Part shown: positions 30,397 to 39,474 of the stretch, piece by piece
Position numbering within the stretch: the first letter of the stretch is position 1
Layout: the number at the start of each line of letters is the position of its first letter
NCBI RefSeq assembly: GCF_019711515.1
Contig: NZ_JAIGNO010000001.1
Coordinates: 496,001 to 560,000 of the forward strand
From: Qipengyuania qiaonensis
GTDB lineage: Bacteria > Pseudomonadota > Alphaproteobacteria > Sphingomonadales > Sphingomonadaceae
Reading direction: 5' to 3'
DNA length: 64,000 nt
The notes under the pieces: model-generated
What the model was told of the DNA's origin: nothing
Database searches by the model: none
What the model saw: only the letters and a program-made list of their open reading frames with translations
Position numbers and translations under genes: made by a program

Positions 30397-32237
30397 CGCA
30401 CGGCGATAAGAGTAGAACTCGAACGATCGCGCACGGACGACCCTGCAAAGTGGCGCATGTGCTGTGCATGGCGGATACAATTGCGACCGGCTGCCTTCGC
30501 CGAATAAAGGGGTCCGTCAGCAGCCTGCATCGCCATCGAGGAACTACAACGTTCTGAAATTTGAGCTATTCCTATGCTCATGGTGATGTTGAAATGGCCA
30601 CCGTCATTGTCCGTCATGGCGGACCGCAGGATCGCGAGCCGGAGACGCTCGCAGATGATCGACAGGGTCTCGAGAGCTGACCCGCACGCAATCAAGCCGA
30701 ACTCTTCTCCGCCCAGTCGCGCGAAGAAGCAATCGTCGGTGGTGTTTTCGCGCATGATCTGTGCGACCTGCTTCAATACCTTGTCACCCACGGCATGGCC
30801 GTAGGAGTCGTTGACACGTTTGAAATGATCCAGGTCGATCAGCGCGAAGCCGAAAGGCTGCTCGTCGGCAAACTCGAGTTGGGCTTCCGGCACGTCGAGG
30901 AATGCTCGCCGGTTCGGCAAGCCCGTCAGCACGTCGGTCCGGGCTTCCCATGATATCTGAATTTCGTTGAGTTTGCGCTCGGTCACGTCACGAATGGTAA
31001 CAACGAAAGTGGAAGCTTGCTTCTTGGACGCATCTACCGCCCGCAACTTGGCCTTCAGCCATCGGGTCTGCCCACTCCGTTCCACGGAACGTTCGATGAT
31101 TTCCGTGTGCCCCCGATAATGCGCAGCGGAAACGAGAGCGCTGGCAACAATCTCCTTGTCAAACTCGCTGAAAAAAGCCGCAAGAGGCAGACCTTCGACG
31201 ATTTCGAGACCGCTAAGGCGGGTCGACGCCGGTGATGCGAAACGGATCGTCCCTTCGCGATCCAGATGCAACAATGCGTCGTCGGAATGGTCTGCGATCA
31301 ACCGTTGCATGGCCTCGCGATCAACGAGTTCTTCCATGAAGCGCTGTCGCTGTTTCAGAGCAACGGCCAGCGGGAAAGATATCAGCAGCAGGACGCTAAG
31401 ATAAAATTGCAGGAACAGGGCCTTCTGCCACAGTGCAAGGTGGAGTTGCGCGAAAACGCCGACGTCCATTGCCAGCGAAACGGCAGCACACACCGTTATG
31501 TTGAGCACGGTCACCGACGCGCCGAAGCGACCGAAGCAAAAACTCGCAAGAACCAGTGGTACGATGGGCAAGAAAAGTGTTGGGACAGTGGATTGCAGGA
31601 ATGCGACGGCTGAGATGGTGAGAGTCAGGAGGACAATGCCGAAGAAAGGCAGAAGCCGCCCAGGCCCTCGGATCGGCTCGGGGATCGGCTGCCGGTAAGA
31701 GGCGAGCAGCAGAGCCAGCGGCAGAACCAGAAGCGTGCCCAGGCCGTGACCGACTCCCCATGAGAAGGCGTGTTCCAGCCAGTTGCCGCCAACGACCTGC
31801 ATAACCACGAGGCTGCCGGGTATCGCAGCGGCAAAGGGCCCGGCCAGGCCGGCGAGGAAGCCAAGCCAGACTATTCCTTGTTCGCTGTCGACGTAATCGC
31901 GTTCCGGCCGGAAACGAACCAGCAGCCACGCTATAAACCAGGCTTCGAAGATATTGATTGTGGCGAGCGGGAAAGCCCATTCGGGCCCGAGACCGAATAC
32001 ACTTGTTGCCAACGTACTCAAGCCGACGAGAAGCACTGCTGTGCCCAGATGCCGCGACTGTGGAACCGAAAGAAACAGGGCTGCAGCGATCGCCGTTCCT
32101 GGCCAAACCAACGCCAATCCACCGGCAAAGCGGGTCCAGAAAATCGTGAAGCACGTAACGCCGAAAAACAATGTCCCGTACACGAAGATCCGTGTCGCTG
32201 GATGCATCTTCTGTTGTGCGGCTGCCATGGCATCCAT
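30393..32237 (-). CDS. MASE1-PAS-GGDEF diguanylate cyclase
   Basis: Membrane sensor protein of 614 aa. Residues about 15-300 form an eight-helix MASE1 domain, about 310-425 a PAS domain (DHSDDALLHLDREGTIRF, VTIRDVTERK), and 430-600 a GGDEF domain with GGEEF at 509-513 and the metal-binding DLDHFKRVNDSYGHAVGD. The RxxD inhibitory site usually found just upstream of the signature is absent (the aligned position reads T-D-D-C). It should make c-di-GMP in response to an unknown signal. It is convergent with leuA. Confidence 0.93.
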   Translation of the reverse strand: MDAMAAAQQKMHPATRIFVYGTLFFGVTCFTIFWTRFAGGLALVWPGTAIAAALFLSVPQSRHLGTAVLLVGLSTLATSVFGLGPEWAFPLATINIFEAWFIAWLLVRFRPERDYVDSEQGIVWLGFLAGLAGPFAAAIPGSLVVMQVVGGNWLEHAFSWGVGHGLGTLLVLPLALLLASYRQPIPEPIRGPGRLLPFFGIVLLTLTISAVAFLQSTVPTLFLPIVPLVLASFCFGRFGASVTVLNITVCAAVSLAMDVGVFAQLHLALWQKALFLQFYLSVLLLISFPLAVALKQRQRFMEELVDREAMQRLIADHSDDALLHLDREGTIRFASPASTRLSGLEIVEGLPLAAFFSEFDKEIVASALVSAAHYRGHTEIIERSVERSGQTRWLKAKLRAVDASKKQASTFVVTIRDVTERKLNEIQISWEARTDVLTGLPNRRAFLDVPEAQLEFADEQPFGFALIDLDHFKRVNDSYGHAVGDKVLKQVAQIMRENTTDDCFFARLGGEEFGLIACGSALETLSIICERLRLAILRSAMTDNDGGHFNITMSIGIAQISERCSSSMAMQAADGPLYSAKAAGRNCIRHAQHMRHFAGSSVRDRSSSTLIAVR

Positions 32238-32328
32238 CTAGCCGGTCAGTGTTAACCTCGCGACGGAAGCCAGCTCCGCAAAATCCCGTAGATCGGGCCA
32301 ATGCGCCGAAGAGTTCGAACACTGCCCG

Positions 32329-32514
32329 ATGACGGCCGATGACCTTCAGCTGTTAAAGGAATTGGTCAAATGGACGCGGTTCGATCTTTTCTCGACGAGC
32401 GAGTTGCAGGACATTTTCAAACGGAGCGCGGCACCTTCAATTTTGCTTGTCAGCAACGCGTCGCATGTGTTCCATCGGGCCTGCGTGAGCATAACGACGC
32501 GCAAACAGGCTTAG
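32329..32514 (+). CDS. Possible small ORF, 61 aa, within the 304-bp gap
   Basis: The gap 32238-32541 holds one open frame beginning MTADDLQLLKELVKWTRFDL and ending SITTRKQA. The first 35 residues look like an amphipathic helix-rich soluble protein; the rest is less convincing. There is no clear ribosome site before ATG 32329. I see no other feature in this gap besides the ribosome site (GGGAGAGGA at 32523-32531) of the next gene. Expression is doubtful. Confidence 0.3.
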   Translation: MTADDLQLLKELVKWTRFDLFSTSELQDIFKRSAAPSILLVSNASHVFHRACVSITTRKQA

Positions 32515-32541
32515 GCCAAAACGGGAGAGGATACGCAGTCG

Positions 32542-33591
32542 ATGACCGAGAATATACTGGAGCCCGATCTGCCGATCATCGATCCACACCACCATTTGTG
32601 GGACCTAAGGCCGCTGATCCCCGCTTTTCCCGAACCGCGGCACGACTTCATTGAAGCAATTGCAGGGGCCGCCTATTACACGTTCGACGAACTGTACTCC
32701 GACATTCAAAGCGGCCACAAGGTAGTCGGTACCGTCTACATGGAATGCGGCGCATTTTACGATGCCAGTCGGGACGAAGCGATGAAACCGGTGGGCGAAG
32801 TCGAGTTCGTCAACGGGGTCGCAGCTCAGGGCGCAAGCGGGCTTTACGGAAATTACCGCCCCTGTGCCGCCATTGTCGGTCATGCAGACCTGACTTTAGG
32901 CGATGCGGTCAAACCGGTTGTCGAAGCACTGATTACCGCGGGCAATGGCCGTTTCAAGGGCATTCGCCACGCCGCAGCCTGGGATGCCGATCCCGCAGTC
33001 CTCGGCCCGCCATTCCACGCGCCGCAGGGACTTTACGGAGCCGATGCATTCCGCACGGGTTTTGCCGCCTATACAGAATATGGCCTGACCTTCGATGCAT
33101 GGATCCTGGAACCGCAGCTCGATGACGTGATCGAATTAGCTCGAGCCTTCCCGGACCAGCAGATCGTGCTCGACCATTGCGGAACACCACTCAATATCGC
33201 CAGCTATCGTGGCAAGCTACACGAACGTTTCGACATTTGGCGCCGATCGATCCACGCGCTCGCAGAATGCCCCAATGTCGTGGTAAAGCTCGGCGGCCTT
33301 GCGATGGCTTTCTGCGGTTTGCCCGAAGACGGCCCCGCCAAAGGTCACGGGTCGGAACATCTTGCAAGCCTATGGCGTCCGTATGTCGAGACATGCATCG
33401 AGGCGTTCGGAGCGAACAGGGCCATGTTCGAATCGAATTATCCCGTAGATCGTTGGGGCGCGAGCTATCCGGTGCTGTGGAATGCTTTCAAGCGCCTCGC
33501 AAAAGACGCCAGTGACGAAGAGAAGAACGCGCTCTTCGCCGGCACGGCGGCGCGCATTTACGATATCGAGCACGTACTGCCTGTTGCTTGA
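32542..33591 (+). CDS. Amidohydrolase family (fuconolactonase-like) metal hydrolase
   Basis: TIM-barrel amidohydrolase-2 type protein of 349 aa. N-terminal metal motif DPHHHLWDLRPL near residue 15, strands with YMECGAFYD, GFAAYTEYGLTFDAWI, then VLDHCGTPL (metal His and Asp) and the terminal ESNYPVDRWG motif. Members hydrolyse lactones or aromatic acids. The set of residues fits the L-fuconolactonase/PF04909 group, substrate not known. A ribosome site GGGAGAGGA lies 11 bases upstream. Confidence 0.88.
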   Translation: MTENILEPDLPIIDPHHHLWDLRPLIPAFPEPRHDFIEAIAGAAYYTFDELYSDIQSGHKVVGTVYMECGAFYDASRDEAMKPVGEVEFVNGVAAQGASGLYGNYRPCAAIVGHADLTLGDAVKPVVEALITAGNGRFKGIRHAAAWDADPAVLGPPFHAPQGLYGADAFRTGFAAYTEYGLTFDAWILEPQLDDVIELARAFPDQQIVLDHCGTPLNIASYRGKLHERFDIWRRSIHALAECPNVVVKLGGLAMAFCGLPEDGPAKGHGSEHLASLWRPYVETCIEAFGANRAMFESNYPVDRWGASYPVLWNAFKRLAKDASDEEKNALFAGTAARIYDIEHVLPVA

Positions 33592-33672
33592 CGTTTACGT
33601 AACGTCACCCTCGACAAGCGCATGAAGGGGCCATACCCGTCGCCGATCACACGAGAGAGGAGCCCTCCTGCC

Positions 33673-34641
33673 ATGACCCTGCCCGCCCCCTTCGACAAGC
33701 TGCGTCTGCCGGTCATCGGCTCGCCGCTATTCATCGTCTCGGGCCCCGAATTGGTCATCGCGCAGTGCAAGGCAGGAATCGTCGGCGCTTTCCCGGCTCT
33801 CAACGCCCGCCCCCAAAGCCAGGTCGACGAATGGCTTCACCAGATCACGGAAGAACTTGCGGCGCATAATCGCCAGCATCCCGACCGGCCGGCGGCGCCC
33901 TATGCAGTCAACCAGATCGTCCACAAGTCGAATGATCGGCTCGACGCCGATATGGCGACTTGCGCCAAATGGCAGGTGCCGATGGTCATAACCTCGCTGG
34001 GCGCGCGCGAGGAAGTGTTCAACGCCGTCACAAACTGGGGCGGGATCACCATGCACGACGTGATCAATGACCGGTTCGCGCGCAAGGCGATCGAAAAGGG
34101 GGCTACCGGGCTCATCCCCGTGGCCGCGGGTGCCGGGGGGCATGCGGGCGTTCTCAGCCCCTTCGCGCTGATGCAGGAAATCCGCGAGTGGTTTGATGGC
34201 CTGATCGCCCTTTCGGGATCGATTGCGCACGGTCGCTCGATCCTTGGCGCCCAGGCGCTGGGGGCCGATTTCGCTTACATAGGTTCGCCCTGGATCGCGG
34301 CGACGGAAGCCAATGCCGACGAACGCTACAAACAAGCTATCGTCGAAGGCCGCGCCGATGGTATCGTCTATACCAATCTGTTTACGGGGGTTCACGGCAA
34401 CTATTTGCGTTCCAGCATCGAAGGGGCGGGTCTCGATCCGGACAACCTACCTGTCAGCGATCCGAGCAAGATGAACTTCGGTAGTGGCGGCAATACCAAA
34501 GCCAAGGCCTGGAAGGACATCTGGGGCTCGGGACAGGGCATCGGTACAGTGACGAAGAGCGCACCGGTCGAAGAAACCGTATCTCGCCTCGAACGAGAGT
34601 ATGTCGCGGCAAAGGAGGCGTTGAACAGGCTGGTTGCCTAG
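33673..34641 (+). CDS. Nitronate monooxygenase
   Basis: FMN-dependent 2-nitropropane dioxygenase family enzyme, 322 aa, detoxifying alkyl nitronates such as 3-nitropropionate. Landmarks: LPVIGSPLFIVSGPELVIAQCKAG at the start (seen as its ends), GAGGHAGVLSPFALMQEIR with the conserved Gly and His, IALSGSIAHGRSILGAQALGAD and GNTKAKAWKDIWGSGQGIG. Start ATG 33673 has GGAG at 33659-33662. Ends over the convergent unknown gene by 4 bp. Confidence 0.92.
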   Translation: MTLPAPFDKLRLPVIGSPLFIVSGPELVIAQCKAGIVGAFPALNARPQSQVDEWLHQITEELAAHNRQHPDRPAAPYAVNQIVHKSNDRLDADMATCAKWQVPMVITSLGAREEVFNAVTNWGGITMHDVINDRFARKAIEKGATGLIPVAAGAGGHAGVLSPFALMQEIREWFDGLIALSGSIAHGRSILGAQALGADFAYIGSPWIAATEANADERYKQAIVEGRADGIVYTNLFTGVHGNYLRSSIEGAGLDPDNLPVSDPSKMNFGSGGNTKAKAWKDIWGSGQGIGTVTKSAPVEETVSRLEREYVAAKEALNRLVA

Positions 34642-35465
34642 CTAGCCCGCGCGTATCGCACCCTTGTCATTCGGTTGGCATGATCGGGCTCGAGCTGGAC
34701 GATAGTCGCGTCGTCGAGCGAGAACTCCCTGGCGGATTCCGGCATTCCAAACCCTACCAGTTCGTGCGCGACGCTGGCCGCGACATCTGTTGCTTCACGA
34801 TCCGCGCCGCACAGGTCCGCGTCGATCGTGAATTCACTGCCGACAAAGAACGCCAGGCCGTTGCTGCGGATGCTCCCATCGGCGGAGCGACGCAGCGCAA
34901 ACAGACCCGGCGCGGGAAACTGCCCGCCTCGAAGCCAGACATCGACCGCCTCCACAAAAGTAGGCGGTGAGACGGCCGAGCGTGCAGGCGTCCAGCAGAT
35001 TGCGCGCACACTTGCGAACTTCGCTGCAAGTTTCGCCGCAAGGCCCAGCATGGTCCGGACGACCGGCAGCGTGTTCGCTCCTTCCGCAACATGCGGGCTG
35101 GGAAAAAGACCGACGGCTTCGCAGTCGATCAGATCGTCGGGAGCCCGCTCGACAAAGTGCTCGATAGCCGGTGGGACAATCCAAGGACCCGGGAGCAAGC
35201 CAAGAAGATCGAATGCCAGACCATCGATGAGTATCTCCAACGATCCCTCGGAAGGGAAGGCCAGAGATGCTGAATCAGAAACATGCGACGAAGCGGCGGG
35301 CACAGGATCGTGTCTGACAACGGCCCGAGGAATATCGGACAATGCGGCCAGCACCGCCTTGCGACCGGGCCTGCCGCCCTGTTCGAACATCAGCAAAAGA
35401 CCGGGCAATTCCGATCTACCCGGATCGCCCGTAAACACTTGATCGGTCAACGAATCTGCCCCCAA
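34638..35465 (-). CDS. Unrecognised 275-aa protein
   Basis: Soluble, Leu/Ala-rich protein beginning (TTG start) GADSLTDQVFTGDPGRSELPGLLLMF. It has no signal peptide, membrane helix or obvious catalytic motif. Features include two hydrophobic runs (LEILIDGLAFDLLGLLPGPWIVPP and LPVVRTMLGLAAKLAAKFASVRAICW, listed by ends) and a conserved-looking late segment ATDVAASVAHELVGFGMPESARE. Codon use is like neighbouring genes. The start is uncertain; GTG or ATG starts 9-25 codons later are possible. I do not recognise a family. Confidence 0.65.
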   Translation of the reverse strand: MGADSLTDQVFTGDPGRSELPGLLLMFEQGGRPGRKAVLAALSDIPRAVVRHDPVPAASSHVSDSASLAFPSEGSLEILIDGLAFDLLGLLPGPWIVPPAIEHFVERAPDDLIDCEAVGLFPSPHVAEGANTLPVVRTMLGLAAKLAAKFASVRAICWTPARSAVSPPTFVEAVDVWLRGGQFPAPGLFALRRSADGSIRSNGLAFFVGSEFTIDADLCGADREATDVAASVAHELVGFGMPESAREFSLDDATIVQLEPDHANRMTRVRYARAS

Positions 35466-35538
35466 CTGATCGCTTGCGGGTCATGGCGGCAATCGGGCGA
35501 TCCGTCGAGCCTCGATGCGCATCGAGCAGGAAAAAACG

Positions 35539-36024
35539 CTAGAAGATGCCTTGCCGGATACCTTCGGCCAGCGCCGCGCCAAGTTCCGAAGCCCGATCGA
35601 GTTCGCGAGCGCCGACGGTTTTCGGGGCCAGGATATCCTCGCGCTCCTGCGCGTCGGTTTTGACGATCCACGGATCGCTAACGCGCTTCAATCTCCATCC
35701 AGTGGCGATGCGATCGATCTGCCGCTGGGCGCCCTCGCCATCCGAACCGGCGGCGATGATCGTGGCAAATGAGCGCCCTTCGATCCGGCCGAGTACGGGG
35801 TAATAGCAGCGGTCGAACATCTCCTTCATCTCCCCGCTCATGCTCGCCAGATTTTCGGGGCAGCAGAACAGATAGCCGCTGGCCATCAACAGATCGTCCG
35901 GCACGACATCGCTCGCGCGCATGAGAACCCCGCCCTCGCCCGCGCCGTCCGCGGCCGCCTGCGCCAGCTGTTCGCTCGTGCCGGTACGGCTGTGCCAGAT
36001 GATCAGCAGCGACGGTTTTGCCAT
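35539..36024 (-). CDS. Flavodoxin-like NAD(P)H oxidoreductase
   Basis: 161-aa flavodoxin-fold protein. The FMN-phosphate loop IWHSRTGTSEQLAQ near residue 10 and FCCPENLASMSGEMKEMFDRCY near 54 are the diagnostic loops of the flavodoxin/WrbA-like family. Substrate is unknown. The open frame runs 84 codons further upstream into recJ antisense territory, but homology starts at MAKPSLLIIWHS, so ATG 36024 is used. It is divergent from recJ with 78 bp between starts. Confidence 0.85.
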   Translation of the reverse strand: MAKPSLLIIWHSRTGTSEQLAQAAADGAGEGGVLMRASDVVPDDLLMASGYLFCCPENLASMSGEMKEMFDRCYYPVLGRIEGRSFATIIAAGSDGEGAQRQIDRIATGWRLKRVSDPWIVKTDAQEREDILAPKTVGARELDRASELGAALAEGIRQGIF

Positions 36025-36102
36025 GCCGCACAATCGCCAGCGCCTGTCGATTGTCAATGTGCGCACCTTTCGTTGCGGGACGCGAAAGACTATTGCCGAT
36101 CC

Positions 36103-37884
36103 ATGGCATCGCACGCCCTTTCCCCCGTCTTCGGTGTTTCCAACTCGCTGACAGGCCGCGCCTGGCACTGGCGCGGCGGCAACATGGAACTGGGGAACAG
36201 GCCCGCGTTGGGTGACGACATCGTTCGCCAGTTGCTGCTGTCGAGAGGCGTCGCGCCGGACGATATCGAGCGCCATCGCACCCCGACACTACGGAATTTC
36301 CTGCCCGACCCATCCCTGTTCCGCGATATGGACACGGCCGCCGACCGGATTGCCCAGGCGGTCATCTCGGGCGAGAAAATCACCATCTACGGCGATTACG
36401 ACGTCGATGGGGCGACCAGTTCCGCCCTGCTGATCCGTCTCCTGCACGATCTCGGGGTCGAGGCGGGTTATTACATCCCCGATCGCCTGCTCGAAGGCTA
36501 CGGCCCATCGGGCGAAGCCCTCGTCAAACTGGGCGAGGAAGGCTCGAGCCTGATCGTGACCGTCGATTGCGGCGCGATGGCGCATGAAGCACTGGGCGCG
36601 GCACACGAAGCGGGCATCGACGTGATCGTGGTAGACCACCACAAATGCGCGGCAGACCTCCCAAAGACGGTGGCGCTGGTCAATCCGAACCGATTGGACG
36701 AACAGGACGAAGCCGCATCGCACGGGCATCTCGCCGCCGTCGGTGTGGCGTTCCTGCTTGCGATAGCGCTTGTAAGGACACTGCGCGAGCGGGACCATTT
36801 CGTCGACCGCAAGGAACCCGACCTGCTGGCGCTGCTCGACGTTGTCGCACTCGGCACCGTGGCCGACGTTGCCGCATTGCACGGACTCAACCGGGCCTTC
36901 GTTGCGCAAGGGCTCAAGGTCATGGCGAGACGCGACAATATCGGCATGTCAGCGCTGATCGATGCCAGTCGCCTTAAGCGGGCTCCGGCATGTTCCGATC
37001 TCGGCTTCGCCTTGGGTCCGCGCATCAATGCGGGCGGTAGAGTCGGGGAATCGACATTGGGGGTGCGCCTGCTGACAACCCACGATGCGGACGAGGCCCG
37101 CGAGATCGCGGCACAGCTTTCCGCACTGAACGATGAGCGCCGCGCCATCGAAGCGGCCGTGCAGGAGGCGGCCGAAGAACAGCTTGCATCGCAACACAAT
37201 CGTGCGGTGCACCTGCTGGCGGGGAAGGACTGGCACCCCGGCGTAATCGGCATCGTGGCTGGCCGCATCAAGGAGAAGACCGGCAAACCTTCGCTGGTCA
37301 TCGCGCTCGATGGTGAAACCGGCAAGGGCTCTGGCCGCTCGATCGCTGGGGTCGATCTTGGTGCCGCGATCATCCGAGCTCGAGACGAAGGTCTGCTGAT
37401 TGCCGGCGGCGGACACGCCATGGCAGCCGGGCTGACCGTCGCCAGCAACAGGATCGACGACCTTGCCGACTGGCTCGACACAACGCTCGAGGGACAAGTC
37501 GCCCGCGCCTCGGCGAGTCGCGAACTCTCACTCGATCTCGCGGTCTCGCCTGGCGGATTGACGCCTGAACTGGTCGACGCGCTCGAAGGTGCCGGGCCGT
37601 TCGGCGTCGGCTGGCCTGGCCCTCGCGTTGCGGTCGGTCCGGTTCGGCTGGTCAAATGCGACATAGTGGGAACCGATCACGTTCGACTGATAGCCGCAGG
37701 AGACGATGGCAAGACCTTCAAGGGAATCGCCTTTCGCGCTGTTGACAGCGAAATGGGGCAAACGCTGCTCCACTCGTCGCGCGGCCGGAAACTCTGGCTC
37801 GCCGGCCGCGTAAAGATCGACGATTGGGGCAGCAGGCCGCAAGCCGAACTCCACCTCGAGGACGCAGCCTGGGCGGATCGGTGA
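36103..37884 (+). CDS. recJ: Single-stranded-DNA exonuclease RecJ
   Basis: 5'-3' ssDNA exonuclease in RecF recombination, mismatch and base-excision repair. 593 aa. DHH motifs: IYGDYDVDGATS near residue 97, VDCGAMAHEAL and VVDHHKCA near 178; DHHA1 domain with GRSIAGVDLGAAI and GGGHAMAAGLT near 430. The start ATG 36103 (MASHALSPVFGVSNSLTGRAW) keeps the family N-terminal motif SLTGRxW; the later ATG 36184 would delete it. Stop at 37884; the tRNA-Glu pair follows. Confidence 0.95.
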   Translation: MASHALSPVFGVSNSLTGRAWHWRGGNMELGNRPALGDDIVRQLLLSRGVAPDDIERHRTPTLRNFLPDPSLFRDMDTAADRIAQAVISGEKITIYGDYDVDGATSSALLIRLLHDLGVEAGYYIPDRLLEGYGPSGEALVKLGEEGSSLIVTVDCGAMAHEALGAAHEAGIDVIVVDHHKCAADLPKTVALVNPNRLDEQDEAASHGHLAAVGVAFLLAIALVRTLRERDHFVDRKEPDLLALLDVVALGTVADVAALHGLNRAFVAQGLKVMARRDNIGMSALIDASRLKRAPACSDLGFALGPRINAGGRVGESTLGVRLLTTHDADEAREIAAQLSALNDERRAIEAAVQEAAEEQLASQHNRAVHLLAGKDWHPGVIGIVAGRIKEKTGKPSLVIALDGETGKGSGRSIAGVDLGAAIIRARDEGLLIAGGGHAMAAGLTVASNRIDDLADWLDTTLEGQVARASASRELSLDLAVSPGGLTPELVDALEGAGPFGVGWPGPRVAVGPVRLVKCDIVGTDHVRLIAAGDDGKTFKGIAFRAVDSEMGQTLLHSSRGRKLWLAGRVKIDDWGSRPQAELHLEDAAWADR

Positions 37885-37903
37885 AAATGCGTGCATTCGA
37901 GGG

Positions 37904-37932
37904 TTGACGGCCCGAGGCCCCGCGCCTAATTG
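37904..37932 (+). promoter_or_regulatory. Candidate promoter of the tRNA-Glu pair
   Basis: TTGACG (37904-37909) and TAATTG (37927-37932) are separated by 17 bp, 34 bp upstream of the first tRNA. A GC-rich discriminator follows the -10, as expected for stringently controlled stable-RNA promoters. A small ACCCGC/GCGGGT hairpin lies in the 5' leader at 37949-37963. Confidence 0.5.
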
Positions 37933-37965
37933 GCCCGCCACGCCACCGACCCGCAATGCGGGTGT

Positions 37966-38040
37966 GGCCCGTTCGTCTAGCGGTTAGGACGCGGCCCTTT
38001 CACGGCTGAAACACGGGTTCGATTCCCGTACGGGTCACCA
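37966..38040 (+). tRNA. tRNA-Glu (anticodon TTC), copy 1
   Basis: 75-nt cloverleaf. Acceptor arm GGCCCGT pairs with ACGGGTC; the anticodon loop CTTTCAC has TTC; the T arm is GGGTTCGATTCCC. The CCA end is encoded. It is identical to the second copy starting 122 bp later. Confidence 0.98.
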
Positions 38041-38087
38041 TGGTGGCGGTATTGCATTGGCAATCCGCACAAAAGCGCCACTGATGT

Positions 38088-38162
38088 GGCCCGTTCGTCT
38101 AGCGGTTAGGACGCGGCCCTTTCACGGCTGAAACACGGGTTCGATTCCCGTACGGGTCACCA
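38088..38162 (+). tRNA. tRNA-Glu (anticodon TTC), copy 2
   Basis: 75-nt tRNA gene identical over its full length to copy 1, with encoded CCA. The 47-bp spacer between the copies shows no promoter of its own, so the pair is likely one transcript processed at both tRNAs. Confidence 0.98.
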
Positions 38163-38227
38163 CTTCCACATATAGAGAAACAAATCGGGTGGCGCGCATA
38201 GCTGCACGTCGCTAAGCGGCGCCCACA

Positions 38228-39415
38228 ATGAGCGAGCGAAGGTTTCCATGGTCGGGATTCGTACTGGCGCTCGTCGCCTGCACGATCCTTGCGGCGCTTG
38301 ACGTGGACCTCATATATGTCGGGTCGGTCCTTATCGTCTGGATCGGATCGTTGTATCTCGTCGCGGCTCGCCCGCCGCAGGCCAAGGTGGCTCCCGCGGG
38401 CCCCGCGTTCACGCGCGACAACATGGCCGACCTCTTCGAACAGTCCGAAACGCCGGTAGTCATCACCGAACGCGATCGGGTCGTGATCGCGAACCTTTCG
38501 GCTCGCACCCTGCTTGGCGGCCATATCGTCGGCCAGGATGTGCGCATGGCATTGCGCCAGCCCGAAGCGGTCCGATTGCTGGAGAGAGATGCCGAAGGCG
38601 GGGCGGTCGTACGGGGCCTGACGCGTCGAACGGATATCTGGAAGATCAATCGCAAAACGCTTCCCGGCGATCTTGCAGTTATCGAATTCGTGAACAAAAC
38701 AGCCGAAGCTGACATCTCCCGCGCGCATACCGATTTCGTGGCCAATGCAAGCCACGAATTGCGCACGCCGCTGGCCTCGATCATCGGCTATGTCGAAACC
38801 CTGCGCGAAGATGTCGAGAATCTCGACCCGCCGATGGCGGACAAGTTTCTCGGCACGATCCAGCGCGAGGCAAGGCGATTGCAAGAACTCGTCAGCGACC
38901 TTATGTCGCTGTCCCGCATCGAAGCCGAAAAGCACGACCTTCCTAGCGATACAGTAGAATTCGCCAGGCTGGCGGAACGCGCCGCCAACGATGCTGCCGG
39001 TGGTGAACGGTCGGACCTGATCGATTTCGAGGCGGCTGACGAATTCGCGGTCCGCGGCGATCAGCAGCAACTCGAACAGCTGGTGCGCAATCTTGTGGAC
39101 AACGGCTTCAAATATGGCGCGCCAGGCCAGCAAGTGACCGTGAGGCTGCATCCAAAGGGAGAAAACAGGGTCCGCCTGACGGTGACCGATCGGGGCGAAG
39201 GCATCGCAGCCGAGCATATCCCGCACCTTACGCGACGCTTTTATCGTACCGATCCCGGCCGGAGCCGGGCGTCGGGCGGAACCGGTCTCGGCCTTGCTAT
39301 CGTGAAGCATATCGTAGAACGTCATCGCGGCCGTCTGGACATCGACAGCACGCTTGGTGAAGGCACGCGCGTTACGGTGACCCTGCCTATCGAGAAGAGC
39401 AGCGAAATCGCTTGA
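38228..39415 (+). CDS. phoR: Phosphate regulon sensor kinase PhoR
   Basis: Membrane-associated histidine kinase of 395 aa, expected to phosphorylate PhoB under phosphate limitation. Two N-terminal hydrophobic segments (10-45) act as membrane anchor, a PAS-like region follows (70-150), then the HisKA dimerisation helix with phospho-His176 in ASHELRTPL, and the HATPase with N box LVRNLVDNGFKYG, G1 DRGEG and G2 GGTGLGLAIV. It is separated from phoB by the porin, pst and phoU genes, all probably one regulon. Confidence 0.94.
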   Translation: MSERRFPWSGFVLALVACTILAALDVDLIYVGSVLIVWIGSLYLVAARPPQAKVAPAGPAFTRDNMADLFEQSETPVVITERDRVVIANLSARTLLGGHIVGQDVRMALRQPEAVRLLERDAEGGAVVRGLTRRTDIWKINRKTLPGDLAVIEFVNKTAEADISRAHTDFVANASHELRTPLASIIGYVETLREDVENLDPPMADKFLGTIQREARRLQELVSDLMSLSRIEAEKHDLPSDTVEFARLAERAANDAAGGERSDLIDFEAADEFAVRGDQQQLEQLVRNLVDNGFKYGAPGQQVTVRLHPKGENRVRLTVTDRGEGIAAEHIPHLTRRFYRTDPGRSRASGGTGLGLAIVKHIVERHRGRLDIDSTLGEGTRVTVTLPIEKSSEIA

Positions 39416-39474
39416 TCTACAATCCGCGCTGGCTCGGTCATCGATGGTAGGGCAGGCAGTATTTTGCACATCGA

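Noticed and set aside
36498-37664. 388-codon open frame antisense to recJ
   Set aside because: Ser/Arg/Ala-rich product typical of the reverse strand of GC-rich genes; recJ on the other strand is complete.
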